64,000 bases of DNA from Paenibacillus cremeus (lineage in GTDB: Bacteria > Bacillota > Bacilli > Paenibacillales > NBRC-103111): NCBI RefSeq assembly GCF_007786445.1, contig NZ_VNJI01000003.1, positions 1 to 64,000 of the forward strand, written 5' to 3'. Position numbers and translations under genes: made by a program. This document shows positions 16,141-25,303 of this stretch, in pieces. The notes under the pieces are model-generated. The model made no database searches. It had not been told where the DNA came from and was given only the letters and a program-made list of their open reading frames with translations. How positions within the stretch are numbered: position 1 is the first letter of the stretch; the number at the start of each line of letters is the position of its first letter.

Positions 16141-17223
16141 CTACTTTCTTTCCTTCCGTTGAATGAAGCCACCTCGAAAATAAACGGCAAGCGGGATGAG
16201 GATATAAATAAAGAGACGAAACCAAACATCCTTAGAGGCAATACTCATATACGAATTCCAGTTTGGAATCAGGAAGGCTATGATAAAAATAAATAAGCAA
16301 AGGATAGGTCTGATATAGGATTCCTTCCAAATCGGCACCATTTTTTTCACTAACAAAGCAGAAGACCAGAGCACAAAGGACGCGGTTAACATGACAAAAG
16401 CGAGTAATGCAGCGGCATAAAATATGGATATCCGATCAAATATGGTCCAGGTAATATTGACGGTGTCAATGCTCGTTGCCAATGGATAATTCATGAGAGA
16501 TGCAGCGTTGATCCCATAAACCAAGATCGGAATGTAAACGATAACCATATATAAGATAGTTAAAGGTACCATTGTAAGTAAGATTGGCTTCATCCGTACT
16601 TTGGTCACAGGAGGAAGCATACCTAGAAGAAGAAAAGGGCAGATCGAAAATAAAGAGACCAGATACATTCCATGGTGCATAAAATCAAAGCTTGTGTTTA
16701 TGATCGGGAAAATATTATCCCACTTGGAATTATTAATACTGCAACCCAGTAAGGCAAACAAAAGGGCCGGCAGATATAAGAGGGATAGGAAAGTGCTAGC
16801 CCTCAAGATGCCTCGGGGTCCAACGGATGATCCTACATAGGTAATTAGGCACAGTAATATCAATAAAGAATATAACGGTGATCGCAGCACGAAAACAATC
16901 TGCATGAGTTCAGCGAAGCCTCGAATTCCCATAATCCCAATCAGGAGTAAATACAAAGTCAGTGGGATCAGAAGGAAGGAGCTCATCCATCGGCCGAGTG
17001 GTAGAAGTAAATCTGCATAATCCAAATTTCCAGCTTTGCTCAACCCTTTTAGCAGCAAGACCAGAAGGAATAGCTCAATAATCATATTCAGCAGAGCTGG
17101 TTCCCAGTGCCCGTGATTCGTAGTTCGCAGCAACGCTCTAGGAAATAATAGAAAGATGATGCTGCAGTGAGTTCCGAAGAAGAATAGAGGGATGGTAATG
17201 ATGGAATTCACTCGGGAAATCAA
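16141..17223 (-). CDS. GerB-family germination permease
   Basis: A 360-residue membrane protein with about ten helices, of the GerAB/ArcD/ProY amino-acid-transporter class; in GerA-type receptors it holds the nutrient-binding site. I chose a TTG start six bases after AAAGGAGTG. An upstream in-frame ATG at 17259 would overlap the gerA gene by 14 bases and lengthen the protein by 12 residues. Even with the TTG start the gap to gerA is only 22 bases, so the operon is tight. Confidence 0.9.
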   Translation of the reverse strand: MISRVNSIITIPLFFFGTHCSIIFLLFPRALLRTTNHGHWEPALLNMIIELFLLVLLLKGLSKAGNLDYADLLLPLGRWMSSFLLIPLTLYLLLIGIMGIRGFAELMQIVFVLRSPLYSLLILLCLITYVGSSVGPRGILRASTFLSLLYLPALLFALLGCSINNSKWDNIFPIINTSFDFMHHGMYLVSLFSICPFLLLGMLPPVTKVRMKPILLTMVPLTILYMVIVYIPILVYGINAASLMNYPLATSIDTVNITWTIFDRISIFYAAALLAFVMLTASFVLWSSALLVKKMVPIWKESYIRPILCLFIFIIAFLIPNWNSYMSIASKDVWFRLFIYILIPLAVYFRGGFIQRKERK

Positions 17224-17245
17224 CAGAGTCACTCCTTTCTTTATT

Positions 17246-18568
17246 CTAGGTTTGGCCAATTCTTCTGGTGTCCAAAAAACTCATAAAAGGGACACCGAAT
17301 CGTTCGATCGCGCACACATAAAAGCAAATGGCTATAAAGCTGCCGAACAAGCCAAATACACCAAACATTCCCGCCGGCACGATCATCCCTACCCTCATAA
17401 GACGAATGGATAAGGAGTTGATGTAATTCGGAAAGGCAAAGTTAGCGGTTGCGGAAATGGATAGGACGATGATGACCAGACTGCTGACAAGCTTAGCCTC
17501 GACGATGGCAGTACCAAGAACAATACCGCTGGTAAGGGTAACGGTTGCACCAATGACTTTGGACAACCGTTGTGTGGATTCAATAGTAATTTCACTAACA
17601 ATGAGCAAAAACAGCATTTCCAAAAACGTAGGCAGCGGGATCCCGGTTCGGCTGCTAGCAACAGAAAGTGCAAGCTCGGTTCGCAGCGCTTCTGGATTCA
17701 CGGAGACCAGAGCTACATACAGTCCGGGAGTTAATAGAGCGATTAATAAGCTCAAGATCCGCAAGCTTCGAAGACCGAGCATGATGAGTATAGGAAATTG
17801 GGTATCCCATTCCAACGCAATAAAATCGGAGAATAGTAGCGGCAGCACATAAGCTACGGGCTCTCCGTCAATCATCAATAGCACTCTACCTTTCAAGATC
17901 GAGTAGATGGCTTGGGCAGGGATTTCGGTTTTATAAAAAGGGGGGAATAAGTTCATTCGATTGCAGCCGAGCACTTTTATCAGGTCTTGTCCATTCTGCA
18001 GATCCCGATCGGATGCTTTCTGTAAACAGCTTCGGACTTGATCCAGGAGCTCTTTATCCACCCGTTTGGCGTTGTAGATTAAAGAGGCCTCTTTCGTTGC
18101 TGCTCCAGTAAAGGTGAAGCCTTCTATTTTTAATTCCTTCGAATTGAACGCATTTCGCAGTAGTCCGATGTTGGTAGTTAATGATTCCATGAATGTGACC
18201 GCCGGGGCAAACGGTAAAAATTCGTTCTCCGGGCTAGCGATAGCTCTCGAAAGGTTGTTGAGCTTTCCTAGAAAGCTGAATGCTCGTTCGCCATTCGGAT
18301 CAAGTAGAACAACCTGGTTTTGATGAAGCTTATTCATATCGTCGGAGGTCAATTCCTTGCCAGCTAATCGGCTGCATAAGTCACTGAAGGATTCTGTTGG
18401 AGGCGGAGTCGTTCGAGAATTCCAAATAAAGTCGACCGTTTCCTGATAATTCACGATGGATTCATAATAAACCAGCCACAAACCATCGGAACCCAGCTGC
18501 AGCGGTTTAATTTTCAAATCACGATTCAATTCTGTTTCTTTAAGTAGGGCATGCAAAAAATTATCCAC
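17246..18568 (-). CDS. GerA-family spore germination receptor subunit
   Basis: A 440-residue A subunit. The cytosolic N-terminal domain (to about residue 230) is followed by membrane helices and the family segment GKVxxxxDGxPxxxxxP (KGRVLLMIDGEPVAYVLPLL). I chose the GTG start (reading VDNFLHALLKE) behind GGGAGGA; an in-frame TTG at 18601 overlaps that ribosome site. Known GerA receptors sense amino acids or sugars with their B and C subunits. Sporulation control is expected through SigG; a -35-like TGAATA lies upstream. Confidence 0.92.
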   Translation of the reverse strand: MDNFLHALLKETELNRDLKIKPLQLGSDGLWLVYYESIVNYQETVDFIWNSRTTPPPTESFSDLCSRLAGKELTSDDMNKLHQNQVVLLDPNGERAFSFLGKLNNLSRAIASPENEFLPFAPAVTFMESLTTNIGLLRNAFNSKELKIEGFTFTGAATKEASLIYNAKRVDKELLDQVRSCLQKASDRDLQNGQDLIKVLGCNRMNLFPPFYKTEIPAQAIYSILKGRVLLMIDGEPVAYVLPLLFSDFIALEWDTQFPILIMLGLRSLRILSLLIALLTPGLYVALVSVNPEALRTELALSVASSRTGIPLPTFLEMLFLLIVSEITIESTQRLSKVIGATVTLTSGIVLGTAIVEAKLVSSLVIIVLSISATANFAFPNYINSLSIRLMRVGMIVPAGMFGVFGLFGSFIAICFYVCAIERFGVPFMSFLDTRRIGQT

Positions 18569-18618
18569 TCGCCAGTCTCCTCCCTCCTCATTCAAGCTCA
18601 AACTTACTTATAATTCCT

Positions 18619-18651
18619 TTTTATACTAACCAGATTTTGTGGGGATATTCA
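18619..18651 (-). promoter_or_regulatory. Possible SigG promoter of ger operon
   Basis: On the minus strand TGAATA (18651-18646) is followed after about 18 bases by a TAGTATAAA segment. The -35 fits the SigG consensus well and the -10 only partly. Germination receptor operons are usually transcribed by SigG in the forespore. Confidence 0.35.
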
Positions 18652-18744
18652 GGCGCATGGAAGCGAACGAGCATCACCAGTAATTAGAATTGCGATTCAA
18701 AAATATGTATAGAACAAGCTTCGTTTTCAGAGAGGGCGGGTTCT

Positions 18745-19566
18745 ATGGAACTGTATCCGAGATTGATCTCCTCCATCGAAAATCGATCAGGCGTTGCCTT
18801 AATTACCGTCACCCGGACCCAGCTTCAGGATCCCCACAAGGGCTGTGCTTGGAGGGTGCCTGTGGGAACCAAGCTGCTGCTGTACGCCAGCGGCGAAGTG
18901 TTTTGCGAGCAGGAGCTATCCATGGACGATTGGCAGCCCGTATTGGAAAACGCAAGAACCGCAATGATCCAGCAAAAATCAAAGACTTTTATCTCACGAA
19001 TCCAGTGCTGCGAAATAGAATATTTTGTGGACGTGTATTCGCCGCCGCTGCATTTAATCGTTGCTGGAGCTGGCCATGTGGCGAAGCCTTTGGTGGAGAT
19101 GGGACATAAGCTTGGGTTTTATATCACGGTCGTCTGTGATCGGCCTCAATTTGCGAATGCGGAACAGTTTCCTTGGGCGGACGAGGTGGTATGCAGCTCA
19201 TATCACGAGTATTTCCGAGCTTTGGACATTACGGACCGGCCTTATATCTTACTGCTCACGCGCGGCCATCAATATGATGTGGCCATTCTCCGTGAGATCC
19301 TGCATCTGCCGGTTCCCTACATCGGAATGATCGGAAGCCGCAGACGCATCTCCGGTGTGTTTTCTCAGCTCCATGAAGAGCTTCCGGATAGCTCGTTTCA
19401 AAACGTATACGCTCCGATCGGCCTGGACATTGGTGCACAAACGCCGGAGGAGATCGCCATTAGTGTATTGGCGGAGATTTTGCAGGTGAAAAATCAGAGG
19501 TCCGGTAAATCACTCAAGGAAACCATCGGTCATTTTATCGTGGACAGGCAGGAGGAAGAAACATGA
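18745..19566 (+). CDS. XdhC-family molybdenum hydroxylase maturation factor
   Basis: A 273-residue protein. Residues 100-255 form the Rossmann-like XdhC C-terminal domain (LHLIVAGAGHVAKPLVEMGH, and PYIGMIGSRRRI near 190), known to bind molybdenum cofactor and help its sulfuration before insertion into xanthine-dehydrogenase-type enzymes. Residues 1-95 are poorly conserved. It is the first gene of an eight-gene run. B. subtilis PucA carries both domains in one protein, while here the XdhC/CoxI N-terminal domain is the next separate gene. Confidence 0.85.
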   Translation: MELYPRLISSIENRSGVALITVTRTQLQDPHKGCAWRVPVGTKLLLYASGEVFCEQELSMDDWQPVLENARTAMIQQKSKTFISRIQCCEIEYFVDVYSPPLHLIVAGAGHVAKPLVEMGHKLGFYITVVCDRPQFANAEQFPWADEVVCSSYHEYFRALDITDRPYILLLTRGHQYDVAILREILHLPVPYIGMIGSRRRISGVFSQLHEELPDSSFQNVYAPIGLDIGAQTPEEIAISVLAEILQVKNQRSGKSLKETIGHFIVDRQEEET

Positions 19567-19877
19567 GCGAGCTGGAGCTGATGAAACGGATCGTGAGCAT
19601 ACAGTCAACCGGCGCAGCGGCAGCTCTGGCTACCGTCATTCGGACGAAGGGCTCCACACCCCGAAAGGTTGGCGCCAAAATGATCATCTATACGGATGGG
19701 ACCATCGCCGGAACGATCGGTGGGGGCTGCGGGGAAGGCGAAGTGATTGAAATCGCCCTGCAGGTTATCGCAACTAAGAGGTGCGCACAGCACACGGTGG
19801 ATCTGACCTCGGGTTTGTTTTATGAAGATGGAGGCATATGCGGCGGCATTCAGTATGTATTTATTGAGCCGCTTTAA
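19563..19877 (+). CDS. Stand-alone XdhC/CoxI N-terminal domain protein
   Basis: A 104-residue protein consisting only of the XdhC/CoxI domain, with TVIRTKGSTPRKVGAKMIIY and GTIGGGCGEGEV, the Gly-Gly-Gly-Cys motif typical of the family. It overlaps the preceding gene by four bases (ATGA), so translation is coupled. Together the two genes would supply what a full-length XdhC supplies. Confidence 0.85.
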   Translation: MSELELMKRIVSIQSTGAAAALATVIRTKGSTPRKVGAKMIIYTDGTIAGTIGGGCGEGEVIEIALQVIATKRCAQHTVDLTSGLFYEDGGICGGIQYVFIEPL

Positions 19878-19953
19878 GGGATTCGGGAGGATATATGTCA
19901 TTTGACACGAGCATATATTATTACATGCCCAAGGGGGCCAAGAGGTGGAAGCG

Positions 19954-20547
19954 ATGGAAGCGATGGAAGCGATCATCCTTGCAGCCGGTTATTCAAGCAG
20001 AGCGCGAGATTTTAAAATGACCCTGAAGCTAGGGACCAAGACCGTCTTGGAGCATACCATTTCGAAATTTGAAGGCATATGTAAACGGGTGATCGTTGTC
20101 AGTGGATTTCAGTGGGAACGGATCCAAGAAGCCATAACGAAGATGCAGAACAGCTATGATATGGAGATTGTATGCGTGGTGAATCCGAGCTTTGACGAAG
20201 GTATGTTTAGTTCGGTTCAAAGGGGCTGCAGCGAAGTAGGAGCCTGTAGTTTTTTTGTTACACCGGGAGATTGCCCGCTGGTTCACAAGGAAACGATTTG
20301 GAAGCTAGCCGGAGCACCGGGGAACGTGGTGATCCCAAGCTTTCAGAGGAAGGGCGGCCATCCGATTAAACTAACCGGTGAGATTAAGAAGCGTATTGCT
20401 GAAGCGGGGGTTGATGCTACTCTGCGTAAGATTTTGCAAGACTATGAAAAGAACTATATGAATATAGACGATCCTGGTGTCCTGATGGATCTGGATACTC
20501 CGGAGGATTTTATGCAAGCGACCGAGTATTACAACGAACTGCCATAA
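19954..20547 (+). CDS. MocA/PucB-like molybdenum cofactor nucleotidyltransferase
   Basis: A 197-residue GT-A-fold nucleotidyltransferase, opening with AIILAAGYSSRA and carrying FFVTPGDCPLV and DLDTPED. MocA attaches CMP to molybdopterin, and B. subtilis PucB sits in the xanthine dehydrogenase cluster. The start is uncertain because three 9-bp repeats (GGAAGCGAT) give GTG 19945, ATG 19954 and ATG 19963 in one frame. I chose 19954, five bases after GAGGTGG; 19963 would match the canonical length of relatives. Confidence 0.85.
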   Translation: MEAMEAIILAAGYSSRARDFKMTLKLGTKTVLEHTISKFEGICKRVIVVSGFQWERIQEAITKMQNSYDMEIVCVVNPSFDEGMFSSVQRGCSEVGACSFFVTPGDCPLVHKETIWKLAGAPGNVVIPSFQRKGGHPIKLTGEIKKRIAEAGVDATLRKILQDYEKNYMNIDDPGVLMDLDTPEDFMQATEYYNELP

Positions 20548-20560
20548 GGGGGCTGCTCCT

Positions 20561-22720
20561 ATGCAGGCTAAAGATATTAGTAGCTCTGTAAAAAAGAAAG
20601 ATCACGATGGGAAAGTATCAGGCCAGCTGGCTTACATCGGTGATGTGAAGCTCGAATCGATGGTTTATGGTGTCTTATATCGCTCGCCGATCGCCTATGG
20701 CAAAGTGCGGTCCATCCAGCTGCCGCCATTGCCTGAAGGGGTTGTAAAGATTGGCGCAGAGCACATCCCTGGTGGGAATTTTGTCAAATTGCTGCGTCCG
20801 GATCAGCCGATTTTTGCAGATGAATGGGTCAATTATATTGGGGAGCCGATCTTCATGCTCGTTGGCCCCAAGCTTGAGATTCTACATCAGCTGCTAGATG
20901 AAGTGGAAGTGGATCTGGAAGAGCATCAAGCTGTCTATACCTTAGATGAAGCCATTGGGCAGAAGGATCAAGCAGGTGTGTTCGCTTACCATGAATTTGG
21001 AGAAAATCTCGAGGTGATCCAATCGATCGAAGCTAGTGCGCATCAAATCATAGAAGAAGAGTACGAGACGGGCTATCAAGAGCATGTCTACTTGGAGCCC
21101 CAAGGCATGCTTGGAATTTATTCCGATGATGAAATCCGTGTAGAAGGGTCGATGCAGTGTCTTTACTATGTAAAAAATGCCTTGATTAGCGCACTCGCCT
21201 GTGAAGGTGATGAGGTAAGGGTGGTCCAAAGTCCGACCGGCGGCGGGTTTGGCGGAAAGGAGGATTTCCCTTCCATGATGGCTTGTCATGTGGCCATCGC
21301 TGCTAAGGTGGTCAAAAAGCCCGTCATGCTGCTGTTCGACCGGGCTGAAGACTTTGAGGTGACGACCAAGCGGCATCCAGCCAAATTTAAATATCGAACG
21401 GCTTTAGACGAGCAAGGAAATATTTTATGTATGAATGTGGAGCTGTTTCTAGACGGAGGGGCCAATGCGGGGCTCAGTCCAGTCGTATTGCAGCGGTCTT
21501 TATTGAACAGCGCAGGGGTATATCAAATTCCGCACTTTCATGCGAAAGGGTACGCGTTGAAAACCAATACGGTGCCTAACGGGGCTTTTCGAGGCTTTGG
21601 CGCACCGCAGAGCTTTGCAGCGATTGAAAGTGTTCTAGGACACATTAGCCAGAAGCTGCAGCGTGATCCGATTGAATATAAACGGAGCTATTTGGTGAAG
21701 CAAGGCGACCCTACGATAACGGGTGGGAGATTCAAAGATCCGGTTCTAATCGATGACCTCATCCAAGATTTAATGGAGACCGCGAACTATTCGAAGAAAA
21801 AAGAAGCGAATCAAAGCTTTAACAAGCAAAGCAAGCGGTACAAAAAGGGGATCGGCGCCTCCTTTTTCCTGCATGGCTGTGGCTTCACCGGAAGCGGGGA
21901 ACGAGACCATATTAAAGCTACGGTTAAGCTGGCCAAAACCGAACAGGATCAAGTGCTGATCAAAATCTCCAACTCCGATATGGGGCAAGGTGCGCTAACC
22001 ACCCTGAGCAAAATCGTAGCCCATAAGCTGGCGCTGCCTTACGAAGATATCTTGTTTCCCTATCCGGACACGAAGGAAGTGCCTGACTCGGGTCCCACCG
22101 TAGCCTCCAGAACGACGATGATTGTCGGTAAATTGCTGGAGCGGGCAGCAAGCAAGCTGAAAGCGCAGTGGCAATCTGGCATTGAACAAGAGGTAGTTGA
22201 ACACTATGTTCACGAAGAGATGATTCCTTGGGATGAGGCCAAGTTCTCTGGAGATGCTTATCCGGCTTATTCCTGGGGCGTCAATCTGATTGAACTGGAA
22301 GTGGATACGCTGACCGGCTTGGTTCAAGTGGAGAAGATTTATGGAAGCTTTGATATCGGAAAAGCAATTGATAATCTGATTGTTAAAGGTCAGATCGACG
22401 GCGGCATGGCGCAGGGAATCGCATACGGTTTTATGGAAAAAATGACGTCCAAAGCAGGCAAGATTCAGCAAAAAAGCATTTCAGACTACGGCCCGCCAAC
22501 CGCGATGGATATCGTCCATATTCAAAGCAAGCTTTATGATAATCCGTATGCCGGTGGACCTTATGGCGCCAAAGGTGTCGGCGAGCTGCCATTAACGGGA
22601 GGAGCTCCAGCCGTGCAAGCCGCGATTGAGGATGCGCTGCAAATTCCGTTTTATCAAATTCCAATTACGCCGGAATTGATTATCGAGAGCTTGACGAAGA
22701 AGGGCGGGGGTGGCGATTGA
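20561..22720 (+). CDS. Xanthine-dehydrogenase-family molybdopterin-binding subunit
   Basis: A 719-residue large subunit with the cofactor and active site. Family motifs: QSPTGGGFGGKED (about 225), GAFRGFGAPQ, SNSDMGQGALTTLSKI, and GAKGVGELPLTGGAPAVQAA near residue 670, whose Glu (VGE) is the general base of the family. Members hydroxylate purines, aldehydes, nicotinate or other N-heterocycles, using water as oxygen source. The order (Mo subunit, FeS subunit, FAD subunit) differs from puc of B. subtilis. The substrate cannot be fixed by eye. Confidence 0.9.
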   Translation: MQAKDISSSVKKKDHDGKVSGQLAYIGDVKLESMVYGVLYRSPIAYGKVRSIQLPPLPEGVVKIGAEHIPGGNFVKLLRPDQPIFADEWVNYIGEPIFMLVGPKLEILHQLLDEVEVDLEEHQAVYTLDEAIGQKDQAGVFAYHEFGENLEVIQSIEASAHQIIEEEYETGYQEHVYLEPQGMLGIYSDDEIRVEGSMQCLYYVKNALISALACEGDEVRVVQSPTGGGFGGKEDFPSMMACHVAIAAKVVKKPVMLLFDRAEDFEVTTKRHPAKFKYRTALDEQGNILCMNVELFLDGGANAGLSPVVLQRSLLNSAGVYQIPHFHAKGYALKTNTVPNGAFRGFGAPQSFAAIESVLGHISQKLQRDPIEYKRSYLVKQGDPTITGGRFKDPVLIDDLIQDLMETANYSKKKEANQSFNKQSKRYKKGIGASFFLHGCGFTGSGERDHIKATVKLAKTEQDQVLIKISNSDMGQGALTTLSKIVAHKLALPYEDILFPYPDTKEVPDSGPTVASRTTMIVGKLLERAASKLKAQWQSGIEQEVVEHYVHEEMIPWDEAKFSGDAYPAYSWGVNLIELEVDTLTGLVQVEKIYGSFDIGKAIDNLIVKGQIDGGMAQGIAYGFMEKMTSKAGKIQQKSISDYGPPTAMDIVHIQSKLYDNPYAGGPYGAKGVGELPLTGGAPAVQAAIEDALQIPFYQIPITPELIIESLTKKGGGGD

Positions 22721-23184
22721 TTAAATTTACCCTGAATGGAACGGAAGTAGAAACGGATGCTCCTGCCACTTTGCGATTGATCGATCTATTAAGAGACGAA
22801 TTTCAGCTGATCGGTTCCAAGGAAGGCTGTGGCGATGGAGAATGCGGGACTTGTAGTGTCCTTGTGAATACGCTCGTGCAAAATAGCTGCCTCATTCCCA
22901 TTGGTGCGATGGAAGGAGCGGAGATTGTCACCATTGATGGATTTTGCGAGAGTGAGCAATTTAAGCTGCTAAGTGAGTGCTATTCGGAGGCCGGTGCGGT
23001 GCAATGCGGTTATTGCATTCCCGGGATGGTGATGGCAAGTGCAGCCCTATTATCCAAAAATCCACACCCGACCGAGGATGAGATTCGTGAAGGCATCTCC
23101 GGGAATTTATGCCGCTGTACCGGCTATAACATGATTGTGGATGCGATCGATCTAGCCGCCAAAAAGGGTGAAGGCCTATGGTAA
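22717..23184 (+). CDS. [2Fe-2S] subunit of molybdenum hydroxylase
   Basis: A 155-residue iron-sulfur subunit. The plant-ferredoxin-type cluster is bound by CxxxxCGxC (GCGDGECGTC, with a later Cys at NSCLIP), and the second cluster by CGYCIPG and CRCTGY. Electrons pass from molybdopterin to FAD through these. The TTG start overlaps the previous stop (TTGA), so translation is coupled, and the stop overlaps the FAD gene by seven bases. Confidence 0.92.
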   Translation: MIKFTLNGTEVETDAPATLRLIDLLRDEFQLIGSKEGCGDGECGTCSVLVNTLVQNSCLIPIGAMEGAEIVTIDGFCESEQFKLLSECYSEAGAVQCGYCIPGMVMASAALLSKNPHPTEDEIREGISGNLCRCTGYNMIVDAIDLAAKKGEGLW

Positions 23185-24074
23185 CCTCCTACCGTTTGAA
23201 GAGTTTAGATGAAACCATTGCGCAGCTTAGCCGGGAAGACTGCCAAATTATCGCGGGCGGCACCGATCTCATGGTACAGCATAAAAGCCCGAGAGGCGCG
23301 CCTGCTAGGTTTGATGAGCCCATCGTTTTTATCGATCATTTACAGGAATTAAAGCGGATTCGCTGGGTGAATCAGGACCTTCATATCGGCGCTTGTTGTA
23401 CGTATAGCGAAATGCTGGGGCATCCTCTCATTCCGAATATTTTAAAAAAAGCGATCAAAGAAATCGCCGCTCCGGCGATACGAAATCGAGGTACGCTGGG
23501 CGGGAACATTTGCAATGCCTCCCCTGCAGGAGATACGCTGCCTTTGTTGTATCTTTTTAATGCTAGGTTACAACTAAAATCCGCTAAAGGAGATCGGGAG
23601 GTGGAAATTCGAGATTTTATCCAGGGGCCACGAAAGGTTAAGCGGTTAAAGGATGAACTGGTAACTGAAATCATTTTGCCAAACGTGCAGGAGGATCATA
23701 CTTCCTTTGTGTTTGAGAAAGTGGCGAACCGAAAAGCCGATGCGATCACCAAAATCTCATTTGCCGGCTTGATGCGCTGGGACGAAGGCCAGATTGTTGA
23801 CGCTAGATTTGCGTTCGGGGCGGTAGGCCCCACCATTGTACGTTCCGCGGCTATTGAGCAAAAAATAGTAGGGGAAGCTTTTCCGCTGGAGGCTGCGGTC
23901 GTGAATGGGATTGTTGCTGATTTTGAACGGATCATTAAGCCTATTGACGATCAGCGCTCGACGGCGATTTATCGGAAAACGGTGGCACTTCATCTTTTGA
24001 GATATTTTATTGAGAACGCAGGAGAGGAGCGGGGGTATGCAATCGGACAAGGAAAAGATCATCCGGTGGATTGA
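23178..24074 (+). CDS. FAD-binding subunit of molybdenum hydroxylase
   Basis: A 298-residue subunit of the CO-dehydrogenase/xanthine-dehydrogenase medium-chain family. FAD motifs AGGTDLM (about residue 27) and TLGGNICNASPAGD (about 108) are intact. It accepts electrons from the FeS subunit and transfers them to NAD or oxygen. Its 3' end overlaps the start of the M20 gene by about 38 bases if the ATG at 24037 is used for the latter. Confidence 0.9.
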   Translation: MVTSYRLKSLDETIAQLSREDCQIIAGGTDLMVQHKSPRGAPARFDEPIVFIDHLQELKRIRWVNQDLHIGACCTYSEMLGHPLIPNILKKAIKEIAAPAIRNRGTLGGNICNASPAGDTLPLLYLFNARLQLKSAKGDREVEIRDFIQGPRKVKRLKDELVTEIILPNVQEDHTSFVFEKVANRKADAITKISFAGLMRWDEGQIVDARFAFGAVGPTIVRSAAIEQKIVGEAFPLEAAVVNGIVADFERIIKPIDDQRSTAIYRKTVALHLLRYFIENAGEERGYAIGQGKDHPVD

Positions 24075-25299
24075 GGAGAATCGTGAGCAAATCATTGAAT
24101 TTCTCCAGCAATTAGTGCAGATTCCTTCAGACAATCCGGCAGGAGATTGCTTGCCCATCGCCAGCCGGCTCCACGGGCAGTTGTCGCAAATGGGCTTCGA
24201 GAAGGTCTCCCTATTGGAAGTGGATCCGAGCGAAGTGAAAGCGGCCGGCATGCTCAGCCTGGCGAATGTCGTTGCTGCTGTCGCCTTCGGAGACGGAGAC
24301 GGTCCACGAATTGCACTGAATGCCCACGGTGACGTAGTGCCGCCGGGGCTTGGGTGGTCGGTTGATCCCTATGGCGGGGAAATTCGTAACGGGAAGATGT
24401 ATGGCCGGGGAGTAGCGGTCTCCAAATCGGACATAGCAGCCTATACCTACGCCGTACAGGCATTGAGGCAGGCAGGGGTCGGAGGCAAGCTGCAGGGTGA
24501 AGTAGACTTGGCCTTTACGTTTGATGAGGAGACCGGTGGGGAGCTGGGTCCCAAATGGCTGCTGGAGCGAGGGCATATTCGGCCGGATATGGCGCTGGTC
24601 GCTGGCTTTACTCACGCCATTGTGAATGCGCATAATGGATGCTTGCATTTTGAAATTACAGCGATTGGCAAGTCTGCCCATGCAGCCATTCCGGAGACGG
24701 GGATCGATGCAGTCGAGGCAATGGTGAGCATATTGCAGTCCTTGTATGCGTATCGAGAGGTGCTGAAGGGTAAGCACTCTACAGTAGACGGGATTGATCA
24801 CCCGACCCTGGTTGTCGGGTTGATTTCGGGTGGCATCAACACCAACGTCGTGCCGGATGTATGCCGGTGTCGGGTGGACCGTCGGCTCATCCCCGAGGAA
24901 GATCCCATTGAAGCCGAGGAGGAGTTCAGGCGGATCGTGGAAAGCGCAGCGGCTAAAATCGATGGGCTGGAGGTTGAAATCCACCGTGTCCTCCATGCTC
25001 AAAGCTTCGGTCCGGTTCCGAACGATACGCCGATCATTCAAGCACTAGCCGCCAATTGGCGCAGCTTGATGAAGGATGCCGGGGAGCTCTCCATCCATGG
25101 CGTTCCGCTCTATACGGATGCGCGGCATTTTGCGGCTCAAGGCATTGCTACCGCCATGTTCGGCGCAGGTCCCCGAACGCTGGAGGAAGCGAACGGTCAT
25201 CGCGCCGATGAGCATGTCCAACTCGAAGACCTGATCCGCGCGGTCAAAATTGTGGCCTGCACGCTGTATGACTTGCTGTTAAACGAATCAGAAGGGTGA
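24037..25299 (+). CDS. M20-family metallohydrolase with altered metal-bridge motif
   Basis: A 420-residue zinc-peptidase-fold hydrolase (ArgE/DapE class). Visible ligands are His in LNAHGDVV, the Glu pair in TFDEETGG, and the late His in EEANGHRADEH. The usual GRGxxDMK, whose Asp bridges the two metals, reads GRGVAVSKSD, so the Asp is Val with another Asp three positions later. In a catabolic operon it may cleave an amide or ureido bond of the ring-opened product (inference). The ATG follows GGAGCGGGGG; an in-frame TTG at 24010 is less likely. Confidence 0.85.
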   Translation: MQSDKEKIIRWIEENREQIIEFLQQLVQIPSDNPAGDCLPIASRLHGQLSQMGFEKVSLLEVDPSEVKAAGMLSLANVVAAVAFGDGDGPRIALNAHGDVVPPGLGWSVDPYGGEIRNGKMYGRGVAVSKSDIAAYTYAVQALRQAGVGGKLQGEVDLAFTFDEETGGELGPKWLLERGHIRPDMALVAGFTHAIVNAHNGCLHFEITAIGKSAHAAIPETGIDAVEAMVSILQSLYAYREVLKGKHSTVDGIDHPTLVVGLISGGINTNVVPDVCRCRVDRRLIPEEDPIEAEEEFRRIVESAAAKIDGLEVEIHRVLHAQSFGPVPNDTPIIQALAANWRSLMKDAGELSIHGVPLYTDARHFAAQGIATAMFGAGPRTLEEANGHRADEHVQLEDLIRAVKIVACTLYDLLLNESEG

Positions 25300-25303
25300 T
25301 CTC

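Noticed and set aside
19895..20020. 41-codon frame (MSFDTSIYYYMPKG start) behind GGGAGG, overlapping the MocA-like gene
   Set aside because: It lies too close to its ribosome site and crosses the conserved start of the MocA-like gene in another frame.
24211..25041. 276-residue open frame antisense to the M20 gene
   Set aside because: It has no recognisable domain or ribosome site, and the plus strand encodes a clear enzyme.
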